Below, in pieces: positions 1 through 8,421 of a stretch of 64,000 nucleotides of DNA; the first letter of the stretch is position 1, and every line of letters begins with the position of its first letter. The notes under the pieces are model-generated. The model was not told the origin of the DNA and made no database searches. It saw nothing but the letters and a program-made list of their open reading frames with translations. The stretch is from an uncultured Pelagibacteraceae bacterium (GTDB taxonomy: Bacteria; Pseudomonadota; Alphaproteobacteria; Pelagibacterales; Pelagibacteraceae). Both the position numbers and the translations under genes were made by a program. The stretch lies in NCBI GenBank assembly GCA_902543295.1, contig CACBXW010000004.1, positions 62,001 to 126,000 of the forward strand, read 5' to 3'.

Positions 1-858
1 ATGTTCAGGTAGTTCTTGAATAATTTCTGGAACTCTTTTCATAACATAATCACATAAAGATTTATCAGTAGTATAAAGCCAAGCTGGAGAGTCAGGACCA
101 TGTTCAGCCTGTCCAACTAAATCATAAGCAATTATTTCTTTATCAGCTGTATGATCTGCAATAATGCCTATTTCGGTTGGTCCTGCAAATAAATCAATTC
201 CAACTTTTCCAAATAAAATTCTTTTAGACTCTGCTACAAATTTATTTCCAGGTCCAACAATCATATCTACTTCAGGATTACCAAAGCAACCATAAGCTAG
301 TGCACCAATTGCTCCTATTCCACCTATATTCATAATTACATCTGCACCACATAGGTTAGCTGTGTAAATTATAATTGGGTTTGCACCATTTGAATCTTTT
401 GGTGGACTTGTTGCAATTACATTCTTTACTCCTGCAACTTTTGCAGTTGTCACACTCATTATAGCAGAGGCGATATTATTGTATCTTCCTCCGGGCACGT
501 AACACCCAACTGTATTTACAGGTATTAATTTTTGTCCTGCTATTAAACCAGGTGATAATTCAACTTCTGAGTCTTTTCCAAGATTTTCAAGCTGGTGTTC
601 TGCAAACTTCCTAACTCTTTCATGAGAAAACTGAATATCGTCTTTAATCTTTTGATCTAAAGTTTTATTTATTTCTTCAATTTTTTCTTTGCTAACAATT
701 ATATCACCTTCATAATTATCAAATTTTTTTAAAATATCTTTAACACCTTGATCTTTAGTTTTTTCTAAATCTTTTAAAATAGAACTTACCTTAGTTCTTG
801 TTTCATCTTCTCCTGTAAATGCAGTTTTTTCAGCTTTTTTTATATAAGTAATTGCCAT
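1..858 (-). CDS. hpsN: HisD-family dehydrogenase, probable sulfopropanediol 3-dehydrogenase (3' part missing)
   Basis: The gene runs off the left edge; the first 286 codons are visible. Translation gives a histidinol-dehydrogenase-family protein with the VGPGN motif at 201-205, the AGPTE motif near 225 and the zinc-site motif QAEHG with Gln250 and His253. No other histidine-biosynthesis gene is nearby. It follows a phosphate acetyltransferase on the same strand after 59 bp, in a window that also encodes SuyAB and Xsc. The family includes HpsN, which oxidises (R)-2,3-dihydroxypropane-1-sulfonate to sulfolactate with NAD in the cytoplasm. Family membership is clear; HpsN rather than true HisD is inferred from context. 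The start ATG at 858 is the only plausible one. Confidence 0.8.
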   Translation of the reverse strand, partial: MAITYIKKAEKTAFTGEDETRTKVSSILKDLEKTKDQGVKDILKKFDNYEGDIIVSKEKIEEINKTLDQKIKDDIQFSHERVRKFAEHQLENLGKDSEVELSPGLIAGQKLIPVNTVGCYVPGGRYNNIASAIMSVTTAKVAGVKNVIATSPPKDSNGANPIIIYTANLCGADVIMNIGGIGAIGALAYGCFGNPEVDMIVGPGNKFVAESKRILFGKVGIDLFAGPTEIGIIADHTADKEIIAYDLVGQAEHGPDSPAWLYTTDKSLCDYVMKRVPEIIQELPEH

Positions 859-917
859 TATTTTTCCTCAAATTTTACAAATGTTTAAATTATATAAGAT
901 GTTTATTCAATAAAAGT

Positions 918-1829
918 TTAATCTAAAGCAACAACAGCTGCAGCTATAGAAGCAAGTCTTGCTGTCGCATCATCTGACCTACTTGTTATAACAACAGGCA
1001 CTTTACCTCCAACAACTACGCCAGCTGCACATGCTCCCATAAAATAAATCATCATTTTTACAAGCGCATTTCCAGTTTCGACATTTGGAACTAATAATAC
1101 ATCAGCTTCCCCAGCAACTATATTCTCAATTCCCTTAATAGAAGCAGATTTTTTTGAAATGCTATTGTCAAATGCTAAGGGTCCAAAAATATCAGCATTA
1201 AAATTTTCTTTACTTGCCAATTCAGTTAATTCTTTAGCTTCAACAGAACTCTGTACACTATCAATTACTTCTTCTGTTGCTGAAAGGACAGAAATCTTTG
1301 GTCTTGGAATATTAATTCTATGGCTAAAATCTATAACATTTCTTAAAATATGCATTTTAGTTTTTAGGTTAGGAGAAACATTTAATGCTCCATCAGTTAT
1401 GATTAATGGTTTATCATCTTTTTGTAATGTCATATGCCAAATATGACTTAGTCTTGTTTTTCCGATTAATTTATACTCTCTCTTAAGAACTTCTTTCATT
1501 AATATATCAGTATGGATATGTCCTTTTACAATAATTTTTACTTTATCTTCTGATGCAAGTTTTGTTGCAATTCCTGCTGTATTATTTTCAACTGGCTCAT
1601 TAATTATTTCAAAATTTGATATGTCAAATTTAAGCTCATCTGCGCATTCTTGTATTTTTTGTTTATCACCTATTAATATTGGGGTGATCAATTTTTCAGA
1701 GACAGCATCCATTACTGACATCATTGGTAATTTTTTACCTGCATTTACAATGGCTGCTTTTACACCTCTTTTTTGATGAGCTATATTAAGTAGATTTACA
1801 GGACAAACTGTGGATTTATCAGATAACAT
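918..1829 (-). CDS. pta: Phosphate acetyltransferase (short PTA/PTB family)
   Basis: A 303-residue protein of the phosphate acetyl/butyryltransferase family, about the size of the catalytic domain alone and lacking the N-terminal P-loop domain of long Pta. Family features include the ILIGDKQKI stretch near 52-60, VKGHIHTDIL near 101-110 and a Gly/Ala-rich C-terminus around GACAAGVVVG. It would convert acetyl phosphate plus CoA to acetyl-CoA and phosphate in the cytoplasm. That is the step needed after Xsc, encoded at 41839-43623, in sulfonate catabolism. It lies upstream of the HpsN-like gene, probably co-transcribed, and is divergent from the BASS transporter at 1914. Butyryl or other acyl specificity cannot be excluded. 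Confidence 0.85.
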   Translation of the reverse strand: MLSDKSTVCPVNLLNIAHQKRGVKAAIVNAGKKLPMMSVMDAVSEKLITPILIGDKQKIQECADELKFDISNFEIINEPVENNTAGIATKLASEDKVKIIVKGHIHTDILMKEVLKREYKLIGKTRLSHIWHMTLQKDDKPLIITDGALNVSPNLKTKMHILRNVIDFSHRINIPRPKISVLSATEEVIDSVQSSVEAKELTELASKENFNADIFGPLAFDNSISKKSASIKGIENIVAGEADVLLVPNVETGNALVKMMIYFMGACAAGVVVGGKVPVVITSRSDDATARLASIAAAVVALD

Positions 1830-1913
1830 ATGAGTTTAAATATTTGTTATGGTTCTAAATATCAATATTTTTTATTACGTTCGATATAAAAATAGTTTAA
1901 AATTGAACAAACG

Positions 1914-2762
1914 ATGGAGATAGTTACAAAAATTGCACCTATAGCGTTAGCCCTTATAATGTTAGGTCTTGGATTGGGCTTATCAACTAGAGATTTTTTA
2001 AGAGTTATAAATAATCCAAAAGATTTTACAGTCGGAATAATTTGTCAATTAATCCTTCTCCCAATCGTCGCTTATATTTTACTTTTAATATTAAGATTAC
2101 CAGTTGAATTAGCATTAGGATTAATGATTATTGCTGCAGCTCCTGGAGGAGTAACATCAAATGTTTTAACAAAATTTGCGAATGGAGATGTTGCATTATC
2201 TATTTCGTTAACAGCAATAGGTAGTTTAATTAGTATTTTTTCTGTTCCATTTATTGTTTTTACTTCAGCAAAATTATTAGGTGTAACTGATTTATCCTCA
2301 GATATTACAATGACTGGTATTGCTCTTAAAATGGCACTAGTTGTATCTGTGCCAGTAATTCTAGGAATGATAATTAGAAGATTCGCTGAAAACTTTATTT
2401 CCTCTAATATTAATATTGTAAATAGAATTACAGGTATTTTATTTATTGTTGTATTTGCAGCAATATGGATTGAGGAAAGAGAAAATATAATATCATACTT
2501 AGGTCAAGCAGGTTTAGCTGTTTTTATATTAAACGTAGTTATGATGACTTTGGCATTTTACATTGCAAAAGGTTTTGCAACTGGAATACCACAGAGAAAA
2601 TGTATTTCTTTAGAATGTGGATTACAAAATGGAACTTTAGCTGTATTTGTAGCAACACAAATTTTCAATGATGTCGCTTACATGGTTCCCACAGCTGCTT
2701 ACGCATTAATAATGTATATAACTGGATTTATATTTATATATATTCTTAAAAATTCTAATTAA
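1914..2762 (+). CDS. Bile acid:sodium symporter (BASS) family transporter
   Basis: A 282-residue, very hydrophobic protein with about nine predicted membrane segments and no signal peptide. The family motif AAAPGGVTSNVLTKFANGD lies near residues 75-93, and the second unwound-helix motif ECGLQNGTLAVFVA near 233-246. BASS proteins couple inward sodium flux to uptake of organic anions such as bile acids, pyruvate or pantothenate precursors. The divergent partner operon encodes Pta and an HpsN-like enzyme, so an organosulfonate or hydroxy-acid substrate is a reasonable guess, but nothing in the sequence sets the substrate. The 3' end overlaps the convergent regulator gene by a few bases. Confidence 0.85.
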   Translation: MEIVTKIAPIALALIMLGLGLGLSTRDFLRVINNPKDFTVGIICQLILLPIVAYILLLILRLPVELALGLMIIAAAPGGVTSNVLTKFANGDVALSISLTAIGSLISIFSVPFIVFTSAKLLGVTDLSSDITMTGIALKMALVVSVPVILGMIIRRFAENFISSNINIVNRITGILFIVVFAAIWIEERENIISYLGQAGLAVFILNVVMMTLAFYIAKGFATGIPQRKCISLECGLQNGTLAVFVATQIFNDVAYMVPTAAYALIMYITGFIFIYILKNSN

Positions 2763-3717
2763 GATTTATTTGATTATAGGTTCTTTTTATAAAAACATTT
2801 ATTGATTTTAAATTTTCGTCTTGGATTATCGACATATCTTTAAAATTTTGTTTGCTAACATCAAAATATATCAATTTATTTTTGTCTAAAGAAATAAATT
2901 TATTTTTATTTAATTTCTTGATTTTTCTTACTACTGTTGGTCTTGGTATTCCTGTTATTTCAGAAATAGACATTGCATTAATTCCTTTTATTTTTTTATT
3001 AATAATTTTATCTCTCCATTTATCTAAATAACTATCAACTCCTTTAAGTTGCCTTCCAATTTTTGAATTATTATTCAAAATTATAGTTGCCAAAATAGTA
3101 AATATTTCCATATCACCAAAATAATTTTTCCACCTCAAACAGTAAGGGAATAAAAATTTATAAAATTGATACCAGCAAAATGAGAAATTATGTTTTATTA
3201 AGTTATTAATTTCATTACTGGACATTTCGTTTTTTATAACTTTTTCTTCTTTTAAAATTTGACTAAAAACAGATAAAAGTGCGCATATATTTTTTAATGT
3301 ATCATTTGGCTGTGTTGAATTGTATGCACTTCTATCTATTGTAATCTTCTTGCCCTTCTTTTTAATTATTCCCTTTTTTTCTAGGGATATAACTTTTCTT
3401 CTGACACTTTCTTTTGGTATTTGAAGATCCTTTGATATTTTTATGAGGTTAATTTTCTCAATCTCTAATGTTTTATCATTATAAAAATTATTGAAAGTAA
3501 TATTTAAATTATTTCTTCTGTAAAAATCAAACTGCTTACTAATCAAATAAATTAGAATTGTGTAAGTATCTATATCTTTAAACACTTTATAAGCACCGAT
3601 TGTCCATTCAGACATAAGTTTTAAAAAAAAAGGACTTAAAATATCAAAATGATTTTTGAAAATTTTATCAATCAGATCATCATCTAGTTCTGAATTTACA
3701 CTTGGTAGCTGCTTCAT
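2755..3717 (-). CDS. Transcriptional regulator with tandem-duplicated winged-helix domains
   Basis: A 320-residue Lys/Ile-rich protein built as two homologous halves. Residues about 32-127 and 184-286 each hold a helical stretch with a (F)xDxxxxTIL pattern followed by a winged helix-turn-helix. The two recognition segments read IPKESVRRKVISLEKKGIIK (101-120) and IPRPTVVRKIKKLNKNKFIS. Each resembles MarR/Lrp-like DNA-reading helices. No ligand domain is recognisable. It sits convergent to the BASS transporter and divergent from a 68-residue protein, so it may regulate its neighbours, but its targets are unknown. DNA binding is confident; family name and role are not. Confidence 0.7.
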   Translation of the reverse strand: MKQLPSVNSELDDDLIDKIFKNHFDILSPFFLKLMSEWTIGAYKVFKDIDTYTILIYLISKQFDFYRRNNLNITFNNFYNDKTLEIEKINLIKISKDLQIPKESVRRKVISLEKKGIIKKKGKKITIDRSAYNSTQPNDTLKNICALLSVFSQILKEEKVIKNEMSSNEINNLIKHNFSFCWYQFYKFLFPYCLRWKNYFGDMEIFTILATIILNNNSKIGRQLKGVDSYLDKWRDKIINKKIKGINAMSISEITGIPRPTVVRKIKKLNKNKFISLDKNKLIYFDVSKQNFKDMSIIQDENLKSINVFIKRTYNQINLN

Positions 3718-3818
3718 AATGTATCAAAACCCAATTTGAACAATTTTAAAACTTGAGTCAACCCATTTTGAACAGTTAAATTCTGTAAAATTTTTTTTCT
3801 ATATGATTTAATATTTTA

Positions 3819-4025
3819 ATGAGTATTGAAAGCTTAAATAGAACATCTAATATTGAAATACCTGAAAAAAAACCGAGAGTAATTCGAATGTCCCCTCGTA
3901 AAGTAAATATAGATGTTCTAAAGAAACGAGTAATCACTGAAAAGAAAAAAGAGGCACTTCAGTCAAAAATAATAATACTTTCAGTCTGTTTATCTATTGG
4001 AATACTAGGTTATTTTGCAGGTTAA
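3819..4025 (+). CDS. Small single-membrane-span protein, unknown
   Basis: A 68-residue protein. The first 45 residues are polar and very basic, with runs such as KKKEALQSK, and a single hydrophobic helix spans about 48-67 and ends in Gly. This is a tail-anchored-like layout with the basic part presumably in the cytoplasm. The stop codon overlaps the end of the convergent dehydrogenase gene by a few bases. Base composition matches the genome and the reading frame is clean, so it is probably real. No family was recognised and no function is proposed. Confidence 0.55.
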   Translation: MSIESLNRTSNIEIPEKKPRVIRMSPRKVNIDVLKKRVITEKKKEALQSKIIILSVCLSIGILGYFAG

Positions 4026-5026
4026 TTAGCTAATAGAATATCTAAATCCTTTTTTATATTTTTTGGAATTTTTATAGATTTTTTAGAGTTTGTTTTTGTT
4101 CTTAAAAACTTTTGCTCGCCAGGATAAAAGATTTTTTGTCCTTTTAAATTAGGTATTTTTTTTATTCTTTTAATATTTTTTTTTATCTCTTTTTTATAAT
4201 CTTTAACAAATAGATTATCTTTAAATGCTAAAAATAAGTGACCGATATTTTGTGGCCCAGAGAAATCATCAAATGGGTCTTTTACTTTGCCACCATGATT
4301 ACTTCCAACAAATACTCCAGTTAAAATATCTACCATCCAAGCTAATCCAGATCCTCTAAATCCAGCTATTGGAAGTTGTACCCCAGCAAGAGCTTCTTTT
4401 GCATTTGTAGTTGGTTTACCAAATTTGTTTAAAGCAACGCCATATGGTATTTTTTTTCCTAACTTTTCTGCAATCCTAATTTTACCTCTATTAATCATAG
4501 ACATTGATGTATCCAGTATAAATGGAACCTTACTATTTGTTTGAGTTCCAAAACATATTGGATTAGTTCCAAAGACTGATTTTTTTCCACCAAAAGGCGC
4601 AATTGCTGGAGGAGCATTTGTAAATGCGAATGTTATTAAATTTTTTTTAACCGCTTGCTCAACGTAATACCCTGATAGTCCATAATGTCCGCTGTTTTTT
4701 ACAGCAACTAACCCAATCCCTGTTTTTTTTGCATTTTGAATAGTTTTTTTAATTGCTTCATCTGCTGCAACAAAACCAATAGAATTATCAGCATCAATTA
4801 TTGATATAGATTTTGATATATTTTTTACAGTTATTTTAGGTCTCGGATTAATTACTTTTTTTGAGATTCTTTCACAGTACATTTTTAAACGAGACAATCC
4901 ATGTGAAGGCGCACCTACAAGCTCTGCATTGATAATTGCATTTGCGCAAACTATAGAGTGTTTTCTACTTAGTTTAAAATTAGTAAAAATTTTAATAATT
5001 AAATTTTTAAGCTCTTTTTCATTCAT
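4022..5026 (-). CDS. Malate/L-lactate/sulfolactate dehydrogenase family oxidoreductase
   Basis: A 334-residue member of the Ldh_2/MDH2 family (YlbC/ComC type), which uses NAD(P) with a non-Rossmann fold. Motifs seen are AELVGAPSHGLSRL near 29-42, the catalytic-region SGHYGLSGYYV near 110-120, FGTNPICFGT near 152-161 and a Gly-rich FRGSGLAWMVDILTGVF near 222-238. The family includes ComC, the (R)-sulfolactate dehydrogenase, ureidoglycolate dehydrogenase and malate dehydrogenases. With HpsN-like and SuyAB genes in the same window, sulfolactate oxidation or racemisation is an attractive role, but malate, lactate or another 2-hydroxy acid remains possible. It is divergent from the ABC operon at 5177. 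Confidence 0.8.
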   Translation of the reverse strand: MNEKELKNLIIKIFTNFKLSRKHSIVCANAIINAELVGAPSHGLSRLKMYCERISKKVINPRPKITVKNISKSISIIDADNSIGFVAADEAIKKTIQNAKKTGIGLVAVKNSGHYGLSGYYVEQAVKKNLITFAFTNAPPAIAPFGGKKSVFGTNPICFGTQTNSKVPFILDTSMSMINRGKIRIAEKLGKKIPYGVALNKFGKPTTNAKEALAGVQLPIAGFRGSGLAWMVDILTGVFVGSNHGGKVKDPFDDFSGPQNIGHLFLAFKDNLFVKDYKKEIKKNIKRIKKIPNLKGQKIFYPGEQKFLRTKTNSKKSIKIPKNIKKDLDILLAN

Positions 5027-5176
5027 AATTTATGTAAACATAATTGATTTGAAAATTAAACTATAAATTGAATATTTTTTTTATTTATTAAAATTATCTT
5101 TAAATTTAAAGTAACAAAAGATTAACATTAGTCGTTTAAATTTATTATCATTAACTAATAAAAAAGTGAGGGATAT

Positions 5177-6214
5177 ATGAAAAATATACTTAAAGTAGCT
5201 TCTATGGCTCTAGTTCTTTCATTAACACTTTTCGGCATTACAAATAAAGCTTCAGCTGCAAAACTAACATTATATTGCAGTGTTGAAATAGACGTTTGTG
5301 AAATGCTTGAACAAGCTTATGAAAAAGAAACTGGAACAAAAGTTGCTATGACAAGAGCAAGTAGTGGTGAAACTTTTGCGAAAATAAAAGCAGAAGCATC
5401 AAATCCAAAAGGAGATGTTTGGTTTGGTGGAACAGGTGATCCACATTTAACTGCAGCACAAGAAAATTTAACTGAGAAATATAAATCTGTTCATTTTAAT
5501 GATTTATTACCTGCAGCTCAGAACCAAGCAAAAAATGCTGATTTTAAATCAGTAGGAATTTATGTTGGTGCATTAGGATTTGGATACAACAAAGATCTTT
5601 TAGCAAAAAAAGGTCTTCCAGCTCCAAAATCATGGATGGATTTAACAAAACCAATATATAAAGGTGAAATACAAGTAGCAAATCCAAACTCATCTGGAAC
5701 TGCTTACACTACCTTAGCCACTATTCTTCAAATATTTGGAGAAGACAAAGGTTGGGATTACATGAAAAAACTTCATGCAAACATAAATACATATACTAAA
5801 TCTGGTTCTGCACCAATTAAGGCAACTGGTAGAGGTGAAAACTTAATCGGTATTTGTTTCCAACATGATGGTGTGAAACAAACAAAAAAAGGTTTGCCGG
5901 TTGTTACGGTCTCACCAGCTGAAGGAACTGGATATGAAGTTGGATCTATGAGTATTATTGCAGGCGCAAGAAATATGAAGGAAGCTAAAAAGTTTTATGA
6001 CTGGGCTTTAAGTCCCGCTATTCAAACTATGGTCTTCACTTCAGGAAAATCTTTGCAAGTGCCATCTAATACTAAAGCAAAAGCTGATCCTGATGCTCCA
6101 GACTTATCAACAATAAACTTAATTGATTATAATTTTAAAGTTTATGGAGATAAAAGTACTAGAGCGAGTTTGTTATCCAAATGGGATAATGATGTTTCTG
6201 TAATTCCTAGATAA
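5177..6214 (+). CDS. fbpA: ABC transporter periplasmic binding protein, Fe(III)/AfuA type
   Basis: A 345-residue extracellular solute-binding protein. Residues 1-27 form a signal peptide ending in ASA. The mature N-terminus LTLYCSVEIDVCEMLEQAYE is typical of the FbpA/AfuA/FutA group, except that it carries two cysteines where iron-binding members have none. The conserved GDVWFGGTGDPH segment lies near 77-88, NPNSSGTAYTT near 170-180 and SAPIKATGRGE near 210-220. It captures ferric iron in most relatives, though some bind sugar phosphates or aminoethylphosphonate. It is first of a three-gene operon, 8 bp before the permease, and a Shine-Dalgarno-like GAGGG precedes the start. Confidence 0.85.
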   Translation: MKNILKVASMALVLSLTLFGITNKASAAKLTLYCSVEIDVCEMLEQAYEKETGTKVAMTRASSGETFAKIKAEASNPKGDVWFGGTGDPHLTAAQENLTEKYKSVHFNDLLPAAQNQAKNADFKSVGIYVGALGFGYNKDLLAKKGLPAPKSWMDLTKPIYKGEIQVANPNSSGTAYTTLATILQIFGEDKGWDYMKKLHANINTYTKSGSAPIKATGRGENLIGICFQHDGVKQTKKGLPVVTVSPAEGTGYEVGSMSIIAGARNMKEAKKFYDWALSPAIQTMVFTSGKSLQVPSNTKAKADPDAPDLSTINLIDYNFKVYGDKSTRASLLSKWDNDVSVIPR

Positions 6215-6222
6215 GGAATTAA

Positions 6223-8421
6223 ATGAGAGGGCTCGTTATCTGTTGGATGCTCATCGGAGTATTGGGTTTCCTAATATTTCCATGGTATGTAACAGGTGAC
6301 GGGTTTTTCTCTATAAACTGGATTTTAGAATATTCTTTAGAAGATTACGGTTCTGTATTACCGCAAGTATTTATAAATAAAAAATATTGGCTTCTTCCTT
6401 TAATTGTTCCTTTATTTTTTCCATTATCAACTTTAAAATTAAATCAGAATAATCCTATTTATTCCAAAATTTTCTTGTACTCAGGATTGTTTGGTATTTT
6501 TTATTTTATTCTTCAGGGGTTTTCAATTGGCATAAGAGGGTGGAATTTTGAAATCTTTCAATCGATTTTTGGCGATGTAGAAAATCAATTTGGAGTAGGG
6601 TCTGGCGCAGTTCTTTTATGCTCTACATTTATTTTTTATATTACACATGGGCTATCCTCGCGTGGGTGGTTGAATGGAGATAATTTTATTGTAGGAAGTA
6701 TAGGAAGCATAATTATTCTAGTTTCAACTTTCGTTTTTTTTCCTATTTTTAGAATGTTTGCTGTTGCCTTTAAAGGCACAGAAGGTGGATATGAAATTAG
6801 TAATTTTTCAACCAAAATATTTAATAAAGGAATTTGGGGTCTTGATTGTCTATATAGTGATTATGCATGTGGTGTTTTTTGGAACACTGTTACTATGGGA
6901 ACACTTACAGCTTTCTCATCAACAATTTTGGGTTTAGGTTTTGCTTTATTAATTGCAAGAACAAGTTTTAAATTTAAAAAAACGATTAGAATTTTATCTG
7001 TTTTACCAATCATAACACCTCCATTTGTAATCGGTTTAGCAATAATAATATTATTCGGTAGAACGGGAGTTGTAAGTTCTTTTCTTGAGTGGGCATTTGA
7101 GATTGAGCCCTCGAGATGGATTTATGGTTTACCAGGAATATGGTTTGCACAAACTCTTGCTTTTACACCTATTGCTTTTTTAGTTTTGATAGGAGTTGTT
7201 GAAAGTGTAAGTCCTGCAATGGAAGAGGCTTCACAAACATTGAGAGCTTCAAAATGGCAAGTTTTTAAAACTGTTACTTTACCTTTAATGAGACCTGGAA
7301 TTGCGAATGCATTTTTGCTTGGCTTTATTGAAAGCTTGGCTGATTTTGGAAATCCACTAGTGCTAGGTGCCGAATATGATGTTTTATCTACAGAAATATT
7401 TTTTGCAATTGTGGGTGCACAGTATGATGAAACTAAAGCTGCAATATTAGCAATGATTTTATTAACTGTTGTTCTAGTAGTGTTTTATCTTCAGAATCAA
7501 TGGTTGGGGAAAAAATCTTATATTTCAATTTCTGGGAAAGGTGATAGTGGAGTTCATCCTGAATTACCAAATAATACTAAGTGGATAATTTACTCAACTG
7601 TTCTACCTTGGGCGCTCCTTACATTTATAATTTATATTATGATTATGTTTGGTGGATTTGTAGAGATGTGGGGTGTCGATCACAGTTTTACGTTAAGACA
7701 TTATGTTGAAGCATTTAGTGTTGAATGGGTTAAAGAAAGAGGAATTTTGTGGACTGGTACCGCGTGGAATTCTTTTAACACTACTTTTGCGATAGCATTA
7801 ATTTCATCATTTCCTACTGCTGCAATAGGTATTTTAACAGCATATCTTCTTACAAGACACAAATTTAAAGGAAAAAATGCTTTCGAATTCGGCACAATGT
7901 TAAGTTTTGCAATACCTGGAAGTGTTATTGGTGTGAGTTATGTTTTTGCGTTTAATGTTCCGCCACTTGAACTTACAGGAACAGGAATTATTTTGGTAAT
8001 CGCTTTTGTATTTAGAAATATGCCTGTTGGGGTTAGGGCAGGTATAGCTTCAATGAATCAATTAGATCCTCATTTAGATGAAGCATCATCAACATTGAAT
8101 GCATCTAGTTCTCAAACATTTAGGAATGTAATTCTTCCATTGCTTAAACCTGCAATTACTGCTTCTTTAGTTTTTAGTTTTGTTAGAGCAATGACAGCAA
8201 TTAGTGCTGTTATATTCCTTGTTAGTGCTAATTATGATTTAGCTGTCTCATATATATTAGGAAGATTAGAAAACAATGATTATGGTTTAGCAATTGTTTA
8301 TTCATCTGCATTAATTGTTGTTATGTTATTTACAATAACATTAATGCAATTAATAATAGGTAAAAGAAAATTAGGAAGAAGAGAAGAAACAGCAGGAATA
8401 TTACAAGGAAATTTTGGATAA
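6223..8421 (+). CDS. fbpB: ABC transporter permease, fused two-domain Fe(III)-type
   Basis: A 732-residue inner-membrane protein with about twelve or more predicted helices. It carries two complete binding-protein-dependent transport domains, each with its own EAA loop. The first reads EEASQTLRASKWQVFKTVTL near residues 335-354, the second EASSTLNASSSQTFRNVILP near 625-645. This fusion is usual for FbpB/SfuB permeases. The first ~150 residues add extra hydrophobic helices before the first domain, making it longer than classical FbpB (about 500-600). It ends in a TAATG overlap with the ATPase gene, so the two are translationally coupled. Confidence 0.88.
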   Translation: MRGLVICWMLIGVLGFLIFPWYVTGDGFFSINWILEYSLEDYGSVLPQVFINKKYWLLPLIVPLFFPLSTLKLNQNNPIYSKIFLYSGLFGIFYFILQGFSIGIRGWNFEIFQSIFGDVENQFGVGSGAVLLCSTFIFYITHGLSSRGWLNGDNFIVGSIGSIIILVSTFVFFPIFRMFAVAFKGTEGGYEISNFSTKIFNKGIWGLDCLYSDYACGVFWNTVTMGTLTAFSSTILGLGFALLIARTSFKFKKTIRILSVLPIITPPFVIGLAIIILFGRTGVVSSFLEWAFEIEPSRWIYGLPGIWFAQTLAFTPIAFLVLIGVVESVSPAMEEASQTLRASKWQVFKTVTLPLMRPGIANAFLLGFIESLADFGNPLVLGAEYDVLSTEIFFAIVGAQYDETKAAILAMILLTVVLVVFYLQNQWLGKKSYISISGKGDSGVHPELPNNTKWIIYSTVLPWALLTFIIYIMIMFGGFVEMWGVDHSFTLRHYVEAFSVEWVKERGILWTGTAWNSFNTTFAIALISSFPTAAIGILTAYLLTRHKFKGKNAFEFGTMLSFAIPGSVIGVSYVFAFNVPPLELTGTGIILVIAFVFRNMPVGVRAGIASMNQLDPHLDEASSTLNASSSQTFRNVILPLLKPAITASLVFSFVRAMTAISAVIFLVSANYDLAVSYILGRLENNDYGLAIVYSSALIVVMLFTITLMQLIIGKRKLGRREETAGILQGNFG

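Noticed and set aside
1159..1446. 95-codon plus-strand open frame inside the phosphate acetyltransferase gene
   Set aside because: Antisense shadow of a clearly conserved protein; no domain or ribosome site.
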